A stretch of DNA of 64,000 bases, from contig CASBHZ010000003.1 in NCBI GenBank assembly GCA_949123685.1, positions 1 to 64,000 of the forward strand, written 5' to 3'. Under the pieces are notes generated by a model that worked only from the letters and a program-made list of their open reading frames with translations, did not search any database and was not told the DNA's origin. A program made the position numbers and the translations under genes. Every line of letters starts with the position of its first letter. Position 1 is the first letter of the stretch. Below are positions 62,243-64,000 of the stretch, one piece after another. The stretch is from an uncultured Bacteroidales bacterium (GTDB lineage: Bacteria > Bacteroidota > Bacteroidia > Bacteroidales > Muribaculaceae).

Positions 62243-62977
62243 ATGACACCTCTTATTTCAATAATTACGATTACATATAATGCAGCGGAAACTATCGGCG
62301 TTACCATGGCTTCCGTTGCTGAGCAAAATTGCGGGGATTATGAACATGTCGTGATCGATGGCGCGTCAAGCGATGCCACGCTCGAGATTGCGCGTGGTTA
62401 TGCCGGCGTGAGGATCTTGAGCGAACCCGATCATGGACTTTATGATGCCATGAACAAAGGATTGCGGATGGCTCGCGGAAAATATGTGCTTTTCCTTAAC
62501 TCCGGAGATTCCTTCCATTCTGCGGATACTTTGGAGGCGTATGCCCGCAGGGCAAGGTTAGGTGATGACATTATATATGGAGACACGGTTATTGTAGATA
62601 AGGAAAGGAACATAACGGGACCGCGTCATTATTCAGTTCCTGAAAAACTGACGGCACTCAGTTTTTCAAAAGGTATGTTGATATGTCATCAGGCTTTCAT
62701 GGTCAGGAGCAAGCTGGCTCCGGAATATGACCTTGCATACCGTTTCTCTTCGGATTATGACTGGACTATACGTTGCATCAGGAATGCAGATGAATCCAAA
62801 TGCACCAATCTAAATATGGTCACGATCGACTATCTGTCGGACGGGCTTACGGATCGTAATAAATTTAAATCCTTGCGCGAGCGTTATAGGGTGATGGCTT
62901 CGCATTACGGGCATCGCAGGGCACTCGCACGCCATGCCGCGCTTGTTGCCGGCAAAATCTTTGGCGCCCGCAAATGA
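62243..62977 (+). CDS. Family 2 glycosyltransferase
   Basis: A 244-residue cytosolic GT-A fold transferase. The start MTPLISIITITYNAAETIGV is typical of GT2, followed by HVVIDGASSDATLEIARGY (nucleotide binding), LSEPDHGLYDAMNKGLRMA and FLNSGDSF, where SGD takes the place of the DxD metal motif. CHQAFMVRSK and FSSDYDWTIR complete the acceptor part. It adds a sugar to a lipid-linked glycan; which one is not readable. Its stop overlaps the start of the flippase gene (ATGA, 62974-62977), which points to a surface polysaccharide cluster extending past the window. Confidence 0.92.
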   Translation: MTPLISIITITYNAAETIGVTMASVAEQNCGDYEHVVIDGASSDATLEIARGYAGVRILSEPDHGLYDAMNKGLRMARGKYVLFLNSGDSFHSADTLEAYARRARLGDDIIYGDTVIVDKERNITGPRHYSVPEKLTALSFSKGMLICHQAFMVRSKLAPEYDLAYRFSSDYDWTIRCIRNADESKCTNLNMVTIDYLSDGLTDRNKFKSLRERYRVMASHYGHRRALARHAALVAGKIFGARK

Positions 62978-64000
62978 GCAGATCGTTGACCTCGAGGGTC
63001 TTGAAAGTGATAGGGCTCTTTTCCGGAGCGGAGGCGTTCGGAATAGTGTGTTCTGTCGTGAAGATGAAACTGGTTGCCCTGTGGTTGAGCGCTACGGGTG
63101 TGGGATTGTTTGGGATTTTCACCACCACTGCCGATACCATCTCAATTATCACCGGGCTTGGATTGCGTCAAAGCGGAGTTAGGGAGGTGGCTAAGAGTAA
63201 TGATTCCCGGAGCCGGCTTGAAAGGGTTGTGGAGAAACTTCGCGGCTGGTGTCTCATGTCGGGATTATTTGGAGCGCTTGCCGTCAGTTTTTTGGCTCCA
63301 TGGCTGTCGTTATGGTTTTTCAAGGATATGACATATTGGTGGCAGTTCATGATCCTTGCAGCCGCTTTGCTGATAAACTCGCTGGTAGGAGGGGAGCAGG
63401 CTATCCTGCAAGGCACTGAGCGTTTCAAGCGTCTTGCCAAGGCGAGTGTAGGCGGAAGCGCGTTGGGGTTGGCTTTGTCCATACCGATGTTCAGATGGCT
63501 CGGAGATGTGAGCGTAGTTCTGTCGATTATTGTCTATTCCGTTTCCATATTGCTGTTCCTGTTTATAAACAGGAACAAGGATTTGCCTTATAAACTTCCC
63601 GACAGACAGGGAATGAGGGAGGGCACCGGATTCGTGAGGCTTGGCGGATATATTGCCCTTGCCACTTTCGCCACAAACCTTGCGCAGATGGTTTTCATAT
63701 CCTGGCTCAATAGGGAAGCATCAACTGCCGAGGTGGGATATTTTCAAGCCGGAAATACATTGGTGTTCCGCTATACTTCCTTGATATTCGGAGCTGTTGG
63801 ACTGGAGTTTTATCCCCGTATGGCAGCCAATAGCCATTCTCCCAGACGTATGTCGTTGTTTGTCAGCCATGAGATATTCCTTCTCCTTAAGATTTTTATT
63901 CCCATGCTTGCGGCTTTCCTCCTGTTTCGCAGATGGATAGTTGAAATCCTTTACACATCTGATTTTGAAGTTATAGTGCCGTTCATCTCTATAGCCATAT
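62974..64000 (+). CDS. Wzx-type polysaccharide flippase, N-terminal part (3' end outside window)
   Basis: The frame from ATG 62974 stays open to the right edge, giving at least 342 residues. It begins MSRSLTSRVLKVIGLFSGAE and contains many hydrophobic segments (LVALWLSATGVGLFGIFTTT, LFGALAVSFLAPWLSLWFF, FIPMLAAFLLFRR). The pattern VLKVIGLFSGAEAFGIVCSVVKMKLVALWL is like that of O-antigen and capsule flippases, which move lipid-linked repeat units across the inner membrane. Partial only, so the class (Wzx or related MATE/MVF) is inferred from layout and the adjacent glycosyltransferase, which overlaps it by 4 bp. Confidence 0.85.
   Translation, partial: MSRSLTSRVLKVIGLFSGAEAFGIVCSVVKMKLVALWLSATGVGLFGIFTTTADTISIITGLGLRQSGVREVAKSNDSRSRLERVVEKLRGWCLMSGLFGALAVSFLAPWLSLWFFKDMTYWWQFMILAAALLINSLVGGEQAILQGTERFKRLAKASVGGSALGLALSIPMFRWLGDVSVVLSIIVYSVSILLFLFINRNKDLPYKLPDRQGMREGTGFVRLGGYIALATFATNLAQMVFISWLNREASTAEVGYFQAGNTLVFRYTSLIFGAVGLEFYPRMAANSHSPRRMSLFVSHEIFLLLKIFIPMLAAFLLFRRWIVEILYTSDFEVIVPFISIAI

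Overview
The window reads as chromosomal DNA of a gut-type Bacteroidales bacterium, possibly Muribaculaceae; the family is inference. Support comes from a SusC/SusD polysaccharide utilisation locus, promoters of the Bacteroidota form TTG-N19-21-TAnnTTTG, starts without Shine-Dalgarno sequences, type IX-like C-terminal sorting tails, and a thrS-infC-rpmI-rplT cluster followed by an RNA gene that fits the Bacteroidales-1 family. No rRNA, tRNA, CRISPR array or transposase gene was seen.

Region 1 (1-20.6 kb) is one large polysaccharide utilisation locus, all on the + strand: the end of a SusC transporter, SusD, a one-module SusE-like lipoprotein, a GH27-type enzyme fused to SusE-like modules and a sorting tail, a second GH27-type enzyme as a lipoprotein, a separate protein with the same modules and tail, then GH43, GH97, GH31, GH2, a sialate O-acetylesterase-type esterase and GH3. 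Several genes overlap by ATGA. The alpha-glucan-type enzymes and starch-binding-type modules suggest an alpha-linked glucan or galactan core; the GH2, GH43 and esterase suggest side groups. No regulator of the locus lies inside the window. A 184-bp inverted-repeat element, identical in two places, fills the gaps before the second GH27 gene and before the GH2 gene; it is the most unusual feature here.

Region 2 (20.6-28.5 kb, - strand) holds a DUF4886 SGNH hydrolase, an outer-membrane DUF5723 protein with a lipoprotein partner, galE, a sugar nucleotidyltransferase and the DNA polymerase III delta' gene. Its gaps contain G-rich degenerate tandem repeats.

Region 3 (28.8-43.1 kb) is housekeeping: an AddB-like nuclease, rplY, pth, an Hsp15-like protein, a META-domain lipoprotein, a type II NADH dehydrogenase, a TPR protein, thrS-infC-rpmI-rplT, the putative Bacteroidales-1 RNA and a nitroreductase.

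Region 4 (43.3-52.5 kb) has prfC, an rfbD-like reductase and a DUF4924 gene (-), then a + strand block (FtsB/DivIC-like, membrane protein, coaX, outer-membrane protein, lptC, CNNM/CorC protein) flanked by two closely related ECF sigma factor genes on the - strand.

Region 5 (52.5-64 kb) opens with a 368-bp element with terminal inverted repeats and a perfect 9-bp target duplication, then a large secreted protein with a sorting tail, a GNAT protein, and the EnvC-like, DUF4292, TPR and dut genes. A 55-residue ferredoxin gene follows, and the window ends in a glycosyltransferase and the start of a polysaccharide flippase.
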